Positions 51,201 to 62,532 are shown, counted from the first letter of the stretch. The stretch: DNA of 64,000 bases from Siniperca chuatsi (GCF_020085105.1 NC_058044.1:25603206-25667205), one strand, 5' to 3'. Notes: generated from the sequence alone by a model not told the origin. Program-made: numbers and translations.

Positions 51201-51807
51201 TAAGGACAACATTTAAGCCATAAACCCTAACATTATAATAACCAAATTCCCAGGCAACGTTTAAGGTCATATCACAATGTGGATATTATACTAACATCTC
51301 CTAGCTCTAGGTGGAATACCCCCAGAATGTTAATATTTCATTGATGAACCCTCCTACATTTATTGTGTGTGTTTGGCATTATCATGCTCTGTTGGACCAA
51401 AAGCTTGGACAATAAACTGGGTGTTTACAGTGGAGATAAGTGTATTGATGCTTTGACTTCTTTGCATTATTTCCATGCATGACATTTTGACAACTGACCT
51501 TGATTTAAGAAAATATTCCACGACCCCTGAACTCAGTTAAAATATCGAGATAATTTGTAAAATACAAGAAAATAGATTTCAGGTATAGAAACCTTTGCGT
51601 AGTTTTGTTCCAACTCACCTCATATTGTCCATCAGTGTCCAACAACTGGAAGCTCGTGAGCCACACACCGGGCTCCGTGTCCATGTGGACGTCCACGCAG
51701 TGACTCGGCCTGAGCCAAAGAAGCTTCTTCATCCTGCCCACCCTGCTGCGGAGGCCGCGGGACTCCCCTCCATCGCCGCCTCCACACACAGGAAGAATGG
51801 TCCTCAT
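36217..51807 (-). CDS. rgl3: RGL3-like Ral guanine nucleotide exchange factor (17 coding exons)
   Basis: RalGDS-family proteins carry Ras signals to Ral by GDP/GTP exchange. Coding exons, 5' to 3': 51807-51619, 46312-46023, 43729-43685, 43416-43247, 43142-42982, 42886-42575, 42449-42346, 42223-42139, 40861-40787, 39605-39519, 39387-39355, 39198-39077, 38941-38846, 38489-38354, 38165-37899, 37209-37095, 36371-36217. All introns have GT-AG ends and matching phases, and the total is 2442 nt (813 aa). Domains: REM about 95-235 ([20 protein letters not shown]); RasGEF about 270-540 ([52 protein letters not shown]); Ser-rich linker; Ras-association domain about 703-795 ([16 protein letters not shown]). 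CVWSQRD favours RGL3 over RGL2, and adjacency to odad3 on the same strand supports this. The N-terminal exon recalls RGL2. A Ser/Pro insertion (336-375) interrupts the RasGEF domain. Start choice is uncertain because a second first exon exists at 48238-48261. Confidence 0.93.
37455..37605. repeat. Fragment of a dispersed repeat (same family as 41452-41745)
   Basis: ttttgataatcggctaatta and gttagttgcagccta match the ends of the repeats at 41.5 and 50.9 kb. It lies in the intron between rgl3 exons at 37209 and 37899. Confidence 0.45.
39645..40090 (-). mobile_element. 3' end of a non-LTR retrotransposon
   Basis: Read on the minus strand, the segment ends cggggatcaataaagtattt followed by ctgattctgattgt, a characteristic 3' tail of fish non-LTR elements (Rex1/L2-like; exact family unresolved). 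It sits in an rgl3 intron. The 5' limit is approximate. Confidence 0.5.
41452..41745 (-). repeat. Dispersed teleost repeat, minus orientation
   Basis: On the minus strand it reads gaaataattagttgattatt, ggcaactattttgataatca, tgtgaggatttgctgctttt. It is related to the plus-strand copy at 50899-51215 (ttttgataaatcgattaacc, tgtgaacattttctggtttc, gactgttggtcagacaaaac). It lies within an rgl3 intron. Class unknown. Confidence 0.55.
45295..45820. repeat. Palindromic fold-back dispersed repeat
   Basis: The left half (gcttagcacaaagactggaa, gctagcctggctcagtctga, atatcttgcttgtta) is mirrored in the right half as complements (acaagatataacatgt, gagccaagctagctgttttc, ccagtctttatgctaagc). It is an abundant fish repeat type inside the rgl3 intron between 43729 and 46023. 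A half copy is at 28935-29175. Confidence 0.65.
48238..48261 (-). CDS. rgl3: Alternative first coding exon of rgl3 (short isoform)
   Basis: An ATG at 48261 in a strong context (ccaacATGG) encodes MGKWHLSM and ends at a consensus donor, ATG|GTATGT. The phase is zero, so it joins directly to the 46312 exon ([15 protein letters not shown]) and would give a 758-residue protein. In mammals RGL1 and RGL3 begin with a comparably short peptide just before the same EWGEE motif. The exon follows a GC-box promoter-like region. It is not demonstrated to be transcribed. Confidence 0.6.
48262..48605 (-). promoter_or_regulatory. Second, GC-box promoter of rgl3
   Basis: Upstream (minus strand) of the short first exon are two GC boxes (gggcggggc at 48555-48563 and 48580-48588) and a CCAAT motif at 48600-48604 in reverse orientation. 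CpG is more frequent than in the surroundings. This fits a TATA-less internal promoter. Confidence 0.55.
50899..51215 (+). repeat. Dispersed teleost repeat, plus orientation
   Basis: Contains attttgataaatcgattaac, gtgaacattttctggtttc and gactgttggtcagacaaaac, typical of an abundant interspersed fish repeat. A reverse-oriented relative lies at 41452-41745. It is in the first coding intron of rgl3. Confidence 0.55.
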
Positions 51808-51874
51808 GTCCCGCTCCCTGTCACGCTACGGGCCCACACACCTCGTCAGATCTCTCCCACACCTGCTGCCTCAT
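51808..51874 (-). other. 5' UTR part of the rgl3 exon with a 17-codon upstream ORF
   Basis: An acceptor (ctcctccctgacacag) precedes 51874. The exon then begins with ATG and reads 17 codons to TGA before the main ATG at 51807. If the exon boundaries are right, the long-isoform start is shadowed by this upstream ORF. Confidence 0.45.
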
Positions 51875-53207
51875 CTGTGTCAGGGAGGAGAGTGTGAAAA
51901 CATTAGGCATAGTCCCTTGCTGTATCCTTTATCCTGTATCCTAATTTTAGGTTTTTTTCCAACCATCAAAGGCGGTGTGTCCAGGTCAGTTGTAAGCCAT
52001 AGCAGGTTAGATTTACCATGCTGGGCTAGAAATAGGGTTAACGTTTCAGCCTAACTCAATTCATCAGGAGCAGCACAGCACAATAACAATTACCTTAATT
52101 CAATGAATTCCCTTCATAACAAAACAGGGAACGTAAACCCTAAACCCTAAACTGACATATAACAAGTCATTTTGTCCGAACTGATTGAGGAATCTTCTCT
52201 TGAATCGATGCAACTTTACAGCTGGCAACAATCTGTATTACCAAAAAATAAAGCATATAGATGTCACACTGCTAGTATTGTTTTTACTGAAATGACAATA
52301 CTGGCAAAGTGTATGAAATCTTTATAGTGTCCATTATGTTAAGTTTATTTGTTTGATTGTTAATACAGTCAAAATGGCCACATCATGAAAACAATCAATG
52401 AAAATATGAAGACTGCAATGAGATACAGTATGTATACATTTCTGCTCAATGCTAAATATAATCATGACATATTTCTTTAAAAAGGTTCACATATTCAATT
52501 ACATACACAACTCTTAAACAACCATAGCTGTTGAGAGCAATGTTTCTTCTACAGCATCCCCAAGAACAATCTTGATATCTTAGCATTCAAAAGACACTCT
52601 GAGTACAATCAAAAACTCATTAACCTAAAAAAGAAATAATAAATTACTTAAAATAATGACTTAACTGTAATCTTGCTTCTCTTGAATCTGCATCTTCTGA
52701 ATCCTGATGAAAACCATGGTCAGAGCTGCGTTTGTCCGACCAGAATATTCATGTAGAGACAAAGTGAAACTTGGATGGAAGAGACTCTGGCATTTATCAG
52801 AGGACTGATTGTTCTTTGTGTTTGTGGGTGGATGATGCTCTGCGCGCATGTTTATGCGTGAGTGTGTGTGTGTGTTGGAATGGCCTCCCCCCTGTTTGGC
52901 TCTACACTGAAATATATAATCATGTCCCATTTTGAGTGCATTTCCCATCCCATCATTCCAGTTCACTAGCCTCCTCATTAGAATAAAGCACAGCCTCTCT
53001 GCCCCCATTTTCACCTTGACCACAGAGTGATACAAACACTGAAGCATACATATAGATGGTTTGATTCTGCTGAATCAGAAAGTGTCCAAAAATGCAGAAT
53101 CATCCACATTCATTTTTCAGTGTACAAATTTAGCTAATTTGAACTCGATTGGCTGATAATATTACAGAGTTTTCTGATAAACTGTCAAGGGCTGAAATGT
53201 GTCTTAC

Positions 53208-53385
53208 CTGCGGGTGGGTTACAGTACACTGTTGAGACACGGTGAACCTACAAAAACGTGACACGATTTAAATCATATTCAGACTGCTGATATATGTTGG
53301 ATTGGAAGCCTGGTGCCAGGAGATGTTGAGGAAACTCGCTCACGCTGCTGGCAGCGATTCAAAATCTGCAGCAGGGCGCGCAGGC
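53208..53385 (-). other. Inferred non-coding first exon and promoter of the long rgl3 transcript
   Basis: On the minus strand a GC-rich block with a CCAAT box (gaccaatcattgag, near 53395-53408) and cgggcctgcgcgccctg leads to a consensus donor, CCGCAG|GTAAGA, at 53208. It could splice to the acceptor at 51875. No coding frame is evident. Its assignment to rgl3 rather than to an independent transcript is an inference from position. Confidence 0.45.
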
Positions 53386-54289
53386 CCGCCTCCTCTCAAT
53401 GATTGGTCGGTCAGCTGAAAAATAAAAACACCAATAAAATGAATTCTTATCACTTACTACAGATAAACACGCATATATTGATTGATTGCCGATATATTTG
53501 ACCAGCATATTAGCCAATCAATGTCCAACATGATGGAGGTTCTTTCCATCATCATTCAATCATTCATAGTTTGTTTTATTTTATTTTATATGTTTTGTCT
53601 CTTGTCCTATCTTGGATTGAATTTTTCCTTTTCCTTTCTTTTTCCTTTTGTGAATATTTGATGTGTCACGTGTATGTTGTTTATGACATCATATCCAATC
53701 AAATTTAATTCTTTCCAACTTTATTTTTGTTTCTATCTTTTGTCTTCTATCTTACTTTTTTATGGAGGCTTGCTGTAAATAAATTCTTCTTTATAAGGCC
53801 AAAGGTAAGGGGCATGTCCAAGAACTGGCCCCCATCTTTAATAAAATATTGTAATAATGTAATTTTGATTGGGCCCTTTATATAGACCCCAGAATTATTA
53901 ACTTTACCAAGTATTGATGGCAGAGCCTAAAATTTCATCAGCTCTTCAAGAGGTGTTACAGTATCTGCAAAGACACCTTGGTGGAGCGTTTTAGTGTCTG
54001 ATGATGGTCTAAATCAGTAATTCCAAACCTAGGGCTTGCGCCCACCCAGGGGCCCCAAAAGAACAGTTATTTCTCTAATCTTTGCTTTTCTTCATGTGAA
54101 ATACTTGACACAAATAGACATTACTTCATTAGAAGGGGTCATGAGCCAAATTGGTTGGGAATCACTGATCTAAATACTGGCTTTTATGTATTTCTACATA
54201 ATAGCAAACCTAAAGTCTAAACACTGATTGAATAATTGTGCAGCAGCTAAGGAGGAACATGGAATTACTGAGCTGAGCCAGCATATAGC

Positions 54290-54525
54290 ATTTCATTTTT
54301 ACAACTTTTTAACTTAACTTTTAACTCCTGCTTCTGTTAGTACACGGCATTTTACTGTATGACATTTTACCACATATATTGTGTTGTCGTTTTATGTGCA
54401 TTTGATGCTCCTATATGTACTACTGTATCGCTACGTGTGTCATGCACCAGCGAAACACACATTTAAACATTATTGCCTGCATTAATGGACAATAAAGTTC
54501 TGAATCTTGAATCTTTGGGATCAAA
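54290..54525 (+). mobile_element. 3' end of a non-LTR retrotransposon
   Basis: AT-rich sequence ending attaatggacaataaagttc and then tgaatcttgaatc, a tail resembling LINE 3' ends with short tandem repeats. No coding frame remains. Family uncertain. Confidence 0.4.
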
Positions 54526-54884
54526 AAAGCTGTCAAATTTAAATATCTTGAATGTGGGCTAACTGACAACTGCAGTCCAAGTCAACTTTATTTATATAGC
54601 CCAAGATCACAAATCTGCCTCCGTAATGACCTTCAAAACATCATACTGGTAAAATCATAGGGGTTACCATTCACTTGTGCAATTTACTGAGACTAAAAAA
54701 GTGGTATAATAAAGAGCAACACTCTGTAGATTTTAGACAGCAATGGACACATCAGACTCTAACAGTAAGGAACCAACAGTAAAGCAAAACTTAACTAAAT
54801 TTAGGAAATTAATGCGACATGAATACTGCTGCAGATGAGGTTACAATATACAGCTGCTCTTACTTTAACCTTCCCTGCAAGATT

Positions 54885-54887
<3 letters not shown>

Positions 54888-54921
<34 letters not shown>
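54888..54921. repeat. (CA)n microsatellite
   Basis: Uninterrupted CA dinucleotide run between odad3 and rgl3. Confidence 0.95.
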
Positions 54922-54923
<2 letters not shown>

Positions 54924-55958
54924 GGAACACCTAACTCTTGTGATTCAATGGATCCGTCAAAGAGCCACAGCCAAAAGTTGTCTGTCTGGTTACCATCTGT
55001 AAGACATTCAATCGCAGTTGCCGTGGTAACCATGTGTGAGATTTCAGCTAGACAACTAAAGACGGAGAACATCATTGAGGTGGCATTTTGGAATGAAGAA
55101 TTATTGTTCTGCTAATAACTCAGTTATAGAACAAGGCAATCCACCTAACATCCAAGAGCTGGCTCCATCACCAGCAAAGAATTTGAGCAAAGAGGCAGGA
55201 ACCATTTCTGAAATGCTGAACATAGCAGAGATAGTTCAGATGTTGGTCTACAAGCAGGGCAGGTTTCACACGCAGCTCTGTATCACATCTTCTACTGGGA
55301 CAAAGCATGTGCGTCTTTAGTGTCGATGTGATTCATCCATTAAATAAAGGCTGGATTCGCCACAGGTGTTGGCTTTCAGTGAACTGCAGGCTGCAGTGCA
55401 TCATGTATGTAAGATAAACCCCATTGCATTCACGATGGATGGGTTTTGATCAGCGGGACAGTGACAGAGAAAACCTTTGGGCATAAATTACCCATTTCGC
55501 ATACATGCAGCCATTTATGGTAGAAAAACCAAAATACATGATAAAAAGTGAAAGCGATGTTTTGATTGTTTTTATTGGCTTTCCATGAGGCAGAAGGTGG
55601 AATTCTGAACTGTGAAAAAGAGGCGGAGAAACGGGTGCAACAGTGACACCTGACAGAGAACATTACTGTTGTCAAAACAAACCCACCTATACAACAAGCA
55701 ACCAGCTTCAAAGGCACAAACATATCTAATAAATATCATCTAAGAACTGTTAAATTGTGCTCATCTTTCCACATATCTAAAAATATATTTTCATTTGTAT
55801 TTCCAGCCAACAATTTAGGACACATAATAATAACTGTAGAGGTGAAACATTAAATGGCTAAAATAGCAAAGGGAAATCTTGGATGATCCTTATAGGTTCT
55901 TCGTCCTCAACTTACAGTAAGCTCATTTTACACTCAAATCAGTTTTTGGTTCAGAGCA

Positions 55959-55964
55959 TTTATT
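55959..55964 (-). terminator. Likely poly(A) signal of odad3
   Basis: tttatt on the + strand is AATAAA on the coding strand, only 31 nt beyond the odad3 stop codon, implying a very short 3' UTR unless a downstream signal is used. Confidence 0.5.
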
Positions 55965-55994
55965 TTTCTTGAGTCTTGAGACTGTGGTGTTGGA

Positions 55995-58900
55995 TCAGAA
56001 CTTGCCCTTCTTCTTCTTCCAGGGCTTCTTTTTGGACTTGGAGTCAATGATCAGCTGAGACTGACGCTTCAGCGCCTCCCGTGAGATGATGTCAGCCTCG
56101 TCCTCTTCACTCTCCTCCTCTGAGACACAAACAGTTTGAAACAAAGACAGTTATAGTATTAGTGTGTGTGCGTGAGTGTGTGTGTGTGGCTTCCAACTCA
56201 CCGTCATTGAAGAGGTCCAGTCTTTGGTCTTCAGGCAGCTTGACACGGGTGTTGTAAGCTGGCAGTTTCCCCTCAATCCTGACATAGAACTGCTCAGAGC
56301 AACAAAAAGACACATATTGAACATAGTCTGTGTCTCACCAGTAAAACAGTTTTGCCAATATCAATTTTCTATATTTAATATTAATCCTCAAAATCCTCTA
56401 TTTCCATGGAATCTGACTTTATGTAGGTCTTTTCGTGCTCACAACAGAATGAAGTGTTATTCTGAACACAATTTATCGGTTACAAAACCGATAAATTAAA
56501 TTCTTTGTCAATGACAATATTGACATAGAATATTAACATTTAACCAAGATCAGGTCATTCTTTCATTCGCAGATCTAGAAAAGGCCATCCATGCTTTTAT
56601 GTCCTCCAGACTTGATTATTGTGACGCACTTTATTCTGGTATCAGCAGGCGAAACATCCAAAGACAGCCACTTATACAAAACGCTGCTGCCAGGCTTTTA
56701 ACACATTCTAAGAAAAGCAACCACATCACACCGATCCTTGCTGCCTTTCACTGGCTACCTGTCAGTTTTAGAATTGATTTTAAGATTTTACTGCTTGTTT
56801 TTAAAGCCTTGAACGGTCAGGCTCCTGCCTATATCTTTGATCTGCTAACTCCCTATGAGCCTGATTGCTGCTTGAGATCCAATGGCTCCAAAATGTCGAC
56901 TTGTCACTAAAGGTAACTCGGCCTTTGCTGTCCAGGCCCCTCAGCTGTGGAACTCAGTGCCCTCTTTTAAATCTCTACTTAAAACTCACTTTGATCTTAT
57001 GGCTTTTTCTTAACTGATGGTATTTGTTGTAATTGTTATTCTTTTATCTCGTTTTTTGTTTTGGATTTTATTTACTTTTATTGTTTTTACAGTAAACCAC
57101 TGAAAGGTGCTATATAAATAAAGCTATTATTATTATTATTATAATTATATGTTTAACACCAGTATTAAGCAAATTTTTAATGTGTAGGTTATTGATTTTA
57201 TTTTTAAGCCTTATAATATAAACTGAATTTCACATTTATCTAAAATATCCTATTCATAAAGAAATTAAATTATTGTTAGTTGTAGTTCTAGGAGAGATGG
57301 GATCATTTTGAAAATGTATGTATCTATAATACAAACCACTAACCATTGTTTTATCTATTTCATATTATTATAAATGGTCATTTACATCGGCTCAGTGGTG
57401 TTCACCTATTATGATGTATGAAAAGTGATGATAACATTGAGTACTACAGTGATGTTTGTGTCCATGTTCTTATCATGTAACAGGTATAATGACCAGCAGG
57501 TTGGTCTCTCCCAGACTTGATGTACTTCTTTATGGTAGAGGTGCAAGTTGTTTGACCAGGACAGCCAAGCAGTTTCTAACAGCACCAGTCACGCAAACAA
57601 GGCCGGACTGATTTTGAAATTATCAGCTCAGAGTTACGTCAGTTACAAAGATTATGCCGTCTAAAATGGACCTGAGAGTGAAATAGTCAATGTCATTAGT
57701 AAATGGCCTACAGGTATTTCCTATGGTACACTCTGATATCCTATGTTCTCAAACAGAGACGGTGCTGCCGACCGTTAGTAATCACCAACAAACACTTGTG
57801 GTGGCTCCAATGGCTGCCTTTCTATTCAGATAAGCTATGCAAGCACAGCAGCATGCATGCATACATGCTCAGCCATGCTGTGTTCATTTGTCGCACTGTG
57901 CAATGTAGGCTTAAACAAGAGCCCCAACATGCCCTTTGCCAAAACTGCATTCATCATTGAAAGTTGACGCACAACCCCTGCAGGAGGGACACAAACTAGT
58001 TTTTTAATGATGTTCCCGAACCTTTTCTGTCATCAGTTACAGAGATATTATTGGCAGACTATGTCAGCAGGCATCTCATCAGAGACACCTATTCACGTGT
58101 TCAATGAAACTCATTTGCCAACATTCTCTGTTAATGAGGAGAGTATGCACAATGTGATTCATCTATCTATACACAAACCTTCTGCGTAAGTTTACGAGGA
58201 CTACAGTACCTCTGCAAATGCCAAACAGTTTTCAATATCCTATCCAGAACCACGACCTGTATATCAAACCACTGTGATGTTGGATGAGTGTTGTGGAGCT
58301 TGCGACTCACCTCCTCTTCTTCCATCTCCTTCATAATAGCAGCCAGATCTTTTCCCTGAAACTCCTTGTGCAGCAACTGCAACTTCAGCTCACACTGGGT
58401 CATCAGCTCCACCACAAACTCATCTGAGTCTGGAGACACCTCAGCCACTGTGTCCTCACTCTGGAGAGAAATGGAAGAATGGCGAACAGACGTAAGCTTG
58501 ATTGTCAGCAGAAATTTTGAGAGAAAAGGAATTAAAGCCAAAGATGGATGTGTTGGTGGGGGGAAAAGAAAATTTACCCATATTAGGAATAAGACAGACA
58601 ATAGGCGTCGTCATAAGTTAAACCTACAGTTGGACAATCTGAGGTCGTATTTACCAGTGTGATGTGTTGAAGTTTGTCTGCGAGGTGCTCCACTCCGGCT
58701 CGGACAGTACTGAGGGCTTTAACAAGCCAGTCGAGGCGCTCTTTACCTGCATCACACCTCTGCTGTTGAGCTTGCAGTTGCTGCTCACACTCCTCCAGCA
58801 TCTGTTGGTCACTAATAAAACCACAGAGAAACAGTAGAGAATAAGCATTACACAGCTGCATATGCAATGCCTTTGTTCCACCACTACTGTCTGAGTGTCC

Positions 58901-59390
58901 CACCTGGACAGTTTAGCCTCTCCAGAATATTTCATATCCTGGAACTGTTGGTTCAGGAGCTCCTTCTGCTCCTTCAGCTGCTGCAGCACCTTCTCATTCT
59001 CTCCCTTCAGCTTTTCCAGATGTTGGTGTGTCTCTTTCTGTGAGATGAAGCGCTCCACTATCTCCTACAAAAAAACGTATACGTAAATACTGATAGTAAC
59101 CACATGAATGTACATAAATAGGCACACCCCTCTTTCTCACACACACAGCAGGTGCAGCAAATCCTTCTCTTTCCACATCTATACCTGTATATCTGTGACT
59201 CCGGTGGCCTCCTTGATGCGTCGGAAGGCCTCCTCAAAAGTGGAGATGGCCTTCTCCTCCTCACCTGCCATCCTGGGGGTGCTGCGCTGGGCCTCACTGC
59301 TCAGCTCATCTGGCTGCATAGCTGTTCTCTGAGCCTAAAGGTAGCGGAGGTTATAATCACTCAAAACATGAATTATTAATTTCACTCATT

Positions 59391-59475
<85 letters not shown>

Positions 59476-62434
59476 ACCATGTGTATCTCACCCTTCTATC
59501 GACTTTTTCAGCCTGGGCCTTGCGCTCCTCAACCTTTTTCCTGTAGCTGGCTATAATGCGCTCTCTCTCCTTGCGCTCCTTGTAGAGAAATTCCTCCTGC
59601 TGCTGTAACTCAGCCTGGCAGGAAGAAGAAAGGGAAGGGAAGATGGAAAGGGAAGGAGGGAAACAAGGGAGACAAACAAAATGTTAGTATGACAGCAGGG
59701 AATTTGTAAGAACTATAATTCAGATACAAGAAAGAAATTAATCATTATTAATTCAGACAGAGAAGAGAGAACAACATTGTTTTGGGGAAAAATTCCTGTT
59801 TGTAAAAGGTATAGTGATGAGGTAGGCTAATGTATGTGTACTTGCGAGTTGTGTACTGTATATGCATTAAAATGAAAAAGACACAGGCGAAAGAAAACAC
59901 TGAAAACGCTGTTGTAGCTGCTTTACTTGTGACTCATAGAACTTATATCATTAGCGATGACACAGTGAATGAATCATCCTTCTGACGCCTTCACTAGAAA
60001 CATGCATTTTGTAAACTCATAGCAGAGGATACTTCAGGTCACCTTAGCAGCTTCTTTAGAGAGCTGGGCGTTGTTGTTCATGACCTGCATGTTGTGAAGC
60101 TCCTCTCTGTGCTTCAGGATTTCGACTTCCAGACTGTCCAACTGGCACTGGAAAGTCAGACTCTCCTCCTGAAGTGGTGACAGTGGAAAAGTGACAGATA
60201 GAAAGAGAAAGGACAGGAAATATGGATGTAAAGATTGAGAGCCGTGGCGAGTGTTTTAGAGTGTCGAAAGGATAAGCTCATAAGAGGACTACTGCAACAC
60301 TATGACCTAGACCACTGCATGCCATATTACTGGCTAATCATTAGGTTGTGATCTAGAAATTAAAGCTTGATCTATTAATGCACTTAGGTTGCAATGGATA
60401 ACAACATTAACCAAATGTCTAAAATATCAAATGTAACTGTAAAGTGATTTAAGTGCATTGTCAAGCACTGGGATTATCTGTAATGTAAAGTGACAAACTA
60501 TAAAATTAATAGAATGCAAAAAAGGGAGGTCAAGCTAAGTTCAAACAAAGATAAAGTGAGCCTGGAACAGGAAGTACTGTACCATTCTGTAATCCTCCGT
60601 CAACGTTTACATGTCCCAACAAAATGTCATTGCACAGGCCATTACCCTGCAGAGCACTGCAGAGCAACAACGAGTATCCATTTTTTCTGTGCATGATACC
60701 TAAATGAAAATGATTAGCAGACTGTGTACAAAACGCTGTATAGAGGTGATGTATAACTCTCATGTGGGTGTCTGCTGATGGCTAATGCACAGTTACCATA
60801 TTTGTAATTCTATGAATTCATTATGCCTAGAGTAAAAAAGCCTACATGAATTGCAAAATAATCTCTACAATGGGCAGCTCAGCACAATGTGTGTGCCAAC
60901 AATACTCTCGCAAAATGTCCAGAAAGTGAAGATGAGTACAAAACATTATTTTGAGGCTAAAAATGTGTACGTTGGACTAACCTGCAGGTGATTTTTGAGT
61001 TTCAGATAGTTAGTCATGATGTTCTCTGCCTCCTTGCACTTAAACTGGGTCTTCTCCAGGCTGTTCTCCAGCGCCCGCAGGTTCTGAAGACACACACACA
61101 TACAATATTGTTTACAGAGCGTGTACGCATGTACTATTCTGTCATGTATTTTGTTAAGAGTGAAAAATAGAATTTTTCATGTTTTGCACATCTCTACATG
61201 AGTGTGAGAGGTAACTACCATGGCATCTTCCTCTTTCTTTCGAGTGCGAGCATCAGCAGACTGTGCTCCACTGCTGCCCTCTGGTTTCACTCTCTGGTAT
61301 TCCATCTTCAACTCTTCGAGGTGGCGCTGGTGAGTCTGGGTGGTGTGTTTTAAGGCATTGAGACGCTTCATCTTGGACAGCACCCTCTGATCTAGCATTG
61401 TCAGGGCTGCCTGAGAAAGGGGTAATGACAGGGAGAGTGTGTGTGAGCAAAAGAGAGACAGACGTGCAGACAGCGAGGGGGAAACAGAGGGAGTTGTTTT
61501 CTTGCAAGCAGTCTCAAACTATCACTTAAGTCCCTTAAATAATATATATATACAAGACTGAGGACTATTTCCATTTCAAATTTCGCAGTTACACAGCTAT
61601 AAACAACAGCTGAGGTGTTAACAGTTAGAAAAGTGAAACCTATGGTGAAAATAGTCCAACAATTTGCAGTCCACTATATACTTATATAAATTATTTTATA
61701 TTAATAGTAAGAATGAACAACAACACAATGCTGCTATGAACCTTAATAACAAGTAGTATTAAAGCTCCTTCCTCTCACCTTCCCTGTCATGTTGCGGTAG
61801 GCATCCTTCTCCAAGCCTCTGTTATGAAAGGCCACTTTGATGATATTTTCATCACCCTGGGAGGCAAGACACCAAAGGAAACAAGATTGTAATTGCAAAG
61901 AAAGTCAGTTATGATCCGTTTTACTGTTCATTTGACTGAAGTGAGGACAAAAAAAAAAAACAACAGAGCTGGGGAAGTCGACTCTATTTTATGGGGGCTT
62001 ACAGCATTAATTTCTGCCAGTTTCCTGTACAGCCTCTTGTTCTCCTGCCTCAGCTGGCGGATGGACTCTCTGTTCCTCTTGATGGTGGACTGAGAGCTCT
62101 CATAGTATGCAGTTCTGTCGCCCTCTGGTGGACACATTTCATAGTTACACTAATGACACTAATGGCGAAAGACGTCTCATTATTCACTAATAAATATACT
62201 GTTTGCTATCTTAGCTAACTGCTATTTCTCTTGGATTTACAGTGGCTAGTCACATGGTAACCTACACATGGCGGCTAGCTAATTGTAGCAGAGTACACGG
62301 CCTTTAGCATGAACTGAACTCAACGCTCACACTACTTACCCTTAAACAAACTTACCCAGTAGTTGGATTTTACGCTGCATGTCCGTTATTTGGTCATGAA
62401 GCGGGGGTTTAATTGTATTGACACCGAACGGCAT
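55995..62434 (-). CDS. odad3: Outer dynein arm docking complex subunit 3 (CCDC151), 13 exons
   Basis: ODAD3 is a coiled-coil protein of the axonemal outer dynein arm docking complex, needed for ciliary and sperm motility; loss causes primary ciliary dyskinesia in humans. Exons: 62434-62356, 62124-62003, 61856-61779, 61410-61219, 61083-60982, 60168-60043, 59614-59492, 59334-59185, 59064-58904, 58811-58655, 58460-58311, 56289-56202, 56119-55995. All introns are GT-AG with consistent phases, totalling 1653 nt (550 aa; human 595). Family landmarks: MQRKIQLLEGDR near the start, LRQENKRLYRKL, LNALKHTTQTHQRHLEEL, ENEKVL then DMKYSGEA, LADKLQHITL, RIEGKLPAYNTR, and an acidic EEESEEDEAD segment before a Lys-rich C terminus. 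Nearly the whole protein is predicted coiled coil by composition. For the exon beginning 58811 the acceptor ttattag was chosen because the nearby alternative breaks the frame. Same-strand rgl3 follows. Confidence 0.95.
56535..57150 (+). mobile_element. Truncated L2/Maui-type LINE fragment in odad3 intron 11
   Basis: The + strand encodes the C-terminal end of a LINE reverse transcriptase (SSRLDYCDALYSG, LIQNAAARLLT, ILAAFHWLPVSFRIDFKIL, LVFKALNGQAPAYI). The frame then breaks, and remnants of the last residues (QLWNSVP-type) continue out of frame. It ends ggtgctatataaataaagct and an ATT microsatellite, the usual L2-type 3' end. It is antisense to odad3 and 5'-truncated, as usual for LINE insertions. 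Confidence 0.9.
59395..59473. repeat. (AT)n microsatellite, about 79 bp
   Basis: Uninterrupted AT dinucleotide run in odad3 between the exons 59334-59185 and 59614-59492, starting about 60 bp from the exon at 59334 and ending about 19 bp before the exon at 59492. A perfect palindrome of this size is prone to hairpins and length change. Confidence 0.97.
62117..62131 (-). promoter_or_regulatory. CTCF-like motif spanning the odad3 exon 2 splice acceptor
   Basis: On the minus strand ccaccagagggcgac matches the CTCF core at 13 of 14 positions. The AG of ccaccag is the splice acceptor, and agggcgac begins the conserved coding sequence EGD. Coding constraint may explain the match fully. Confidence 0.3.
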
Positions 62435-62532
62435 TTTTGTGCTGTGTTATTGTTGTACCCAATTAGCAAAGAAAAATATGCCCGCAGTCAGTGTTAGCTT
62501 GACCTAAACGAAGACCTCTTGTAGTCTCCAGT

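Larger units (their letters stand above)
53400..55950. other. Intergenic spacer between odad3 and rgl3
   Basis: No exon was recognised. It holds a LINE 3' fragment (about 54290-54525), a second retroelement-tail remnant (about 54574-54640) and a CA microsatellite (54888-54921). The frame at 54819-55320 crosses the CA run and has no recognisable domain. Confidence 0.55.

Noticed and set aside
36217-51807. Naming the RalGEF rgl2 or rgl1
   Set aside because: The catalytic motif CVWSQRD and the position next to odad3 favour rgl3; only the N-terminal exon resembles RGL2.
56599-56910. 103-codon frame resembling a host gene
   Set aside because: It is the C-terminal end of an L2-type LINE reverse transcriptase, truncated and frame-broken.
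58797-58801. Alternative acceptor accaacag for the odad3 exon near 58811
   Set aside because: It puts the downstream sequence in the wrong frame; the acceptor ttattag at 58812 keeps SDQQMLEECEQQ in frame.
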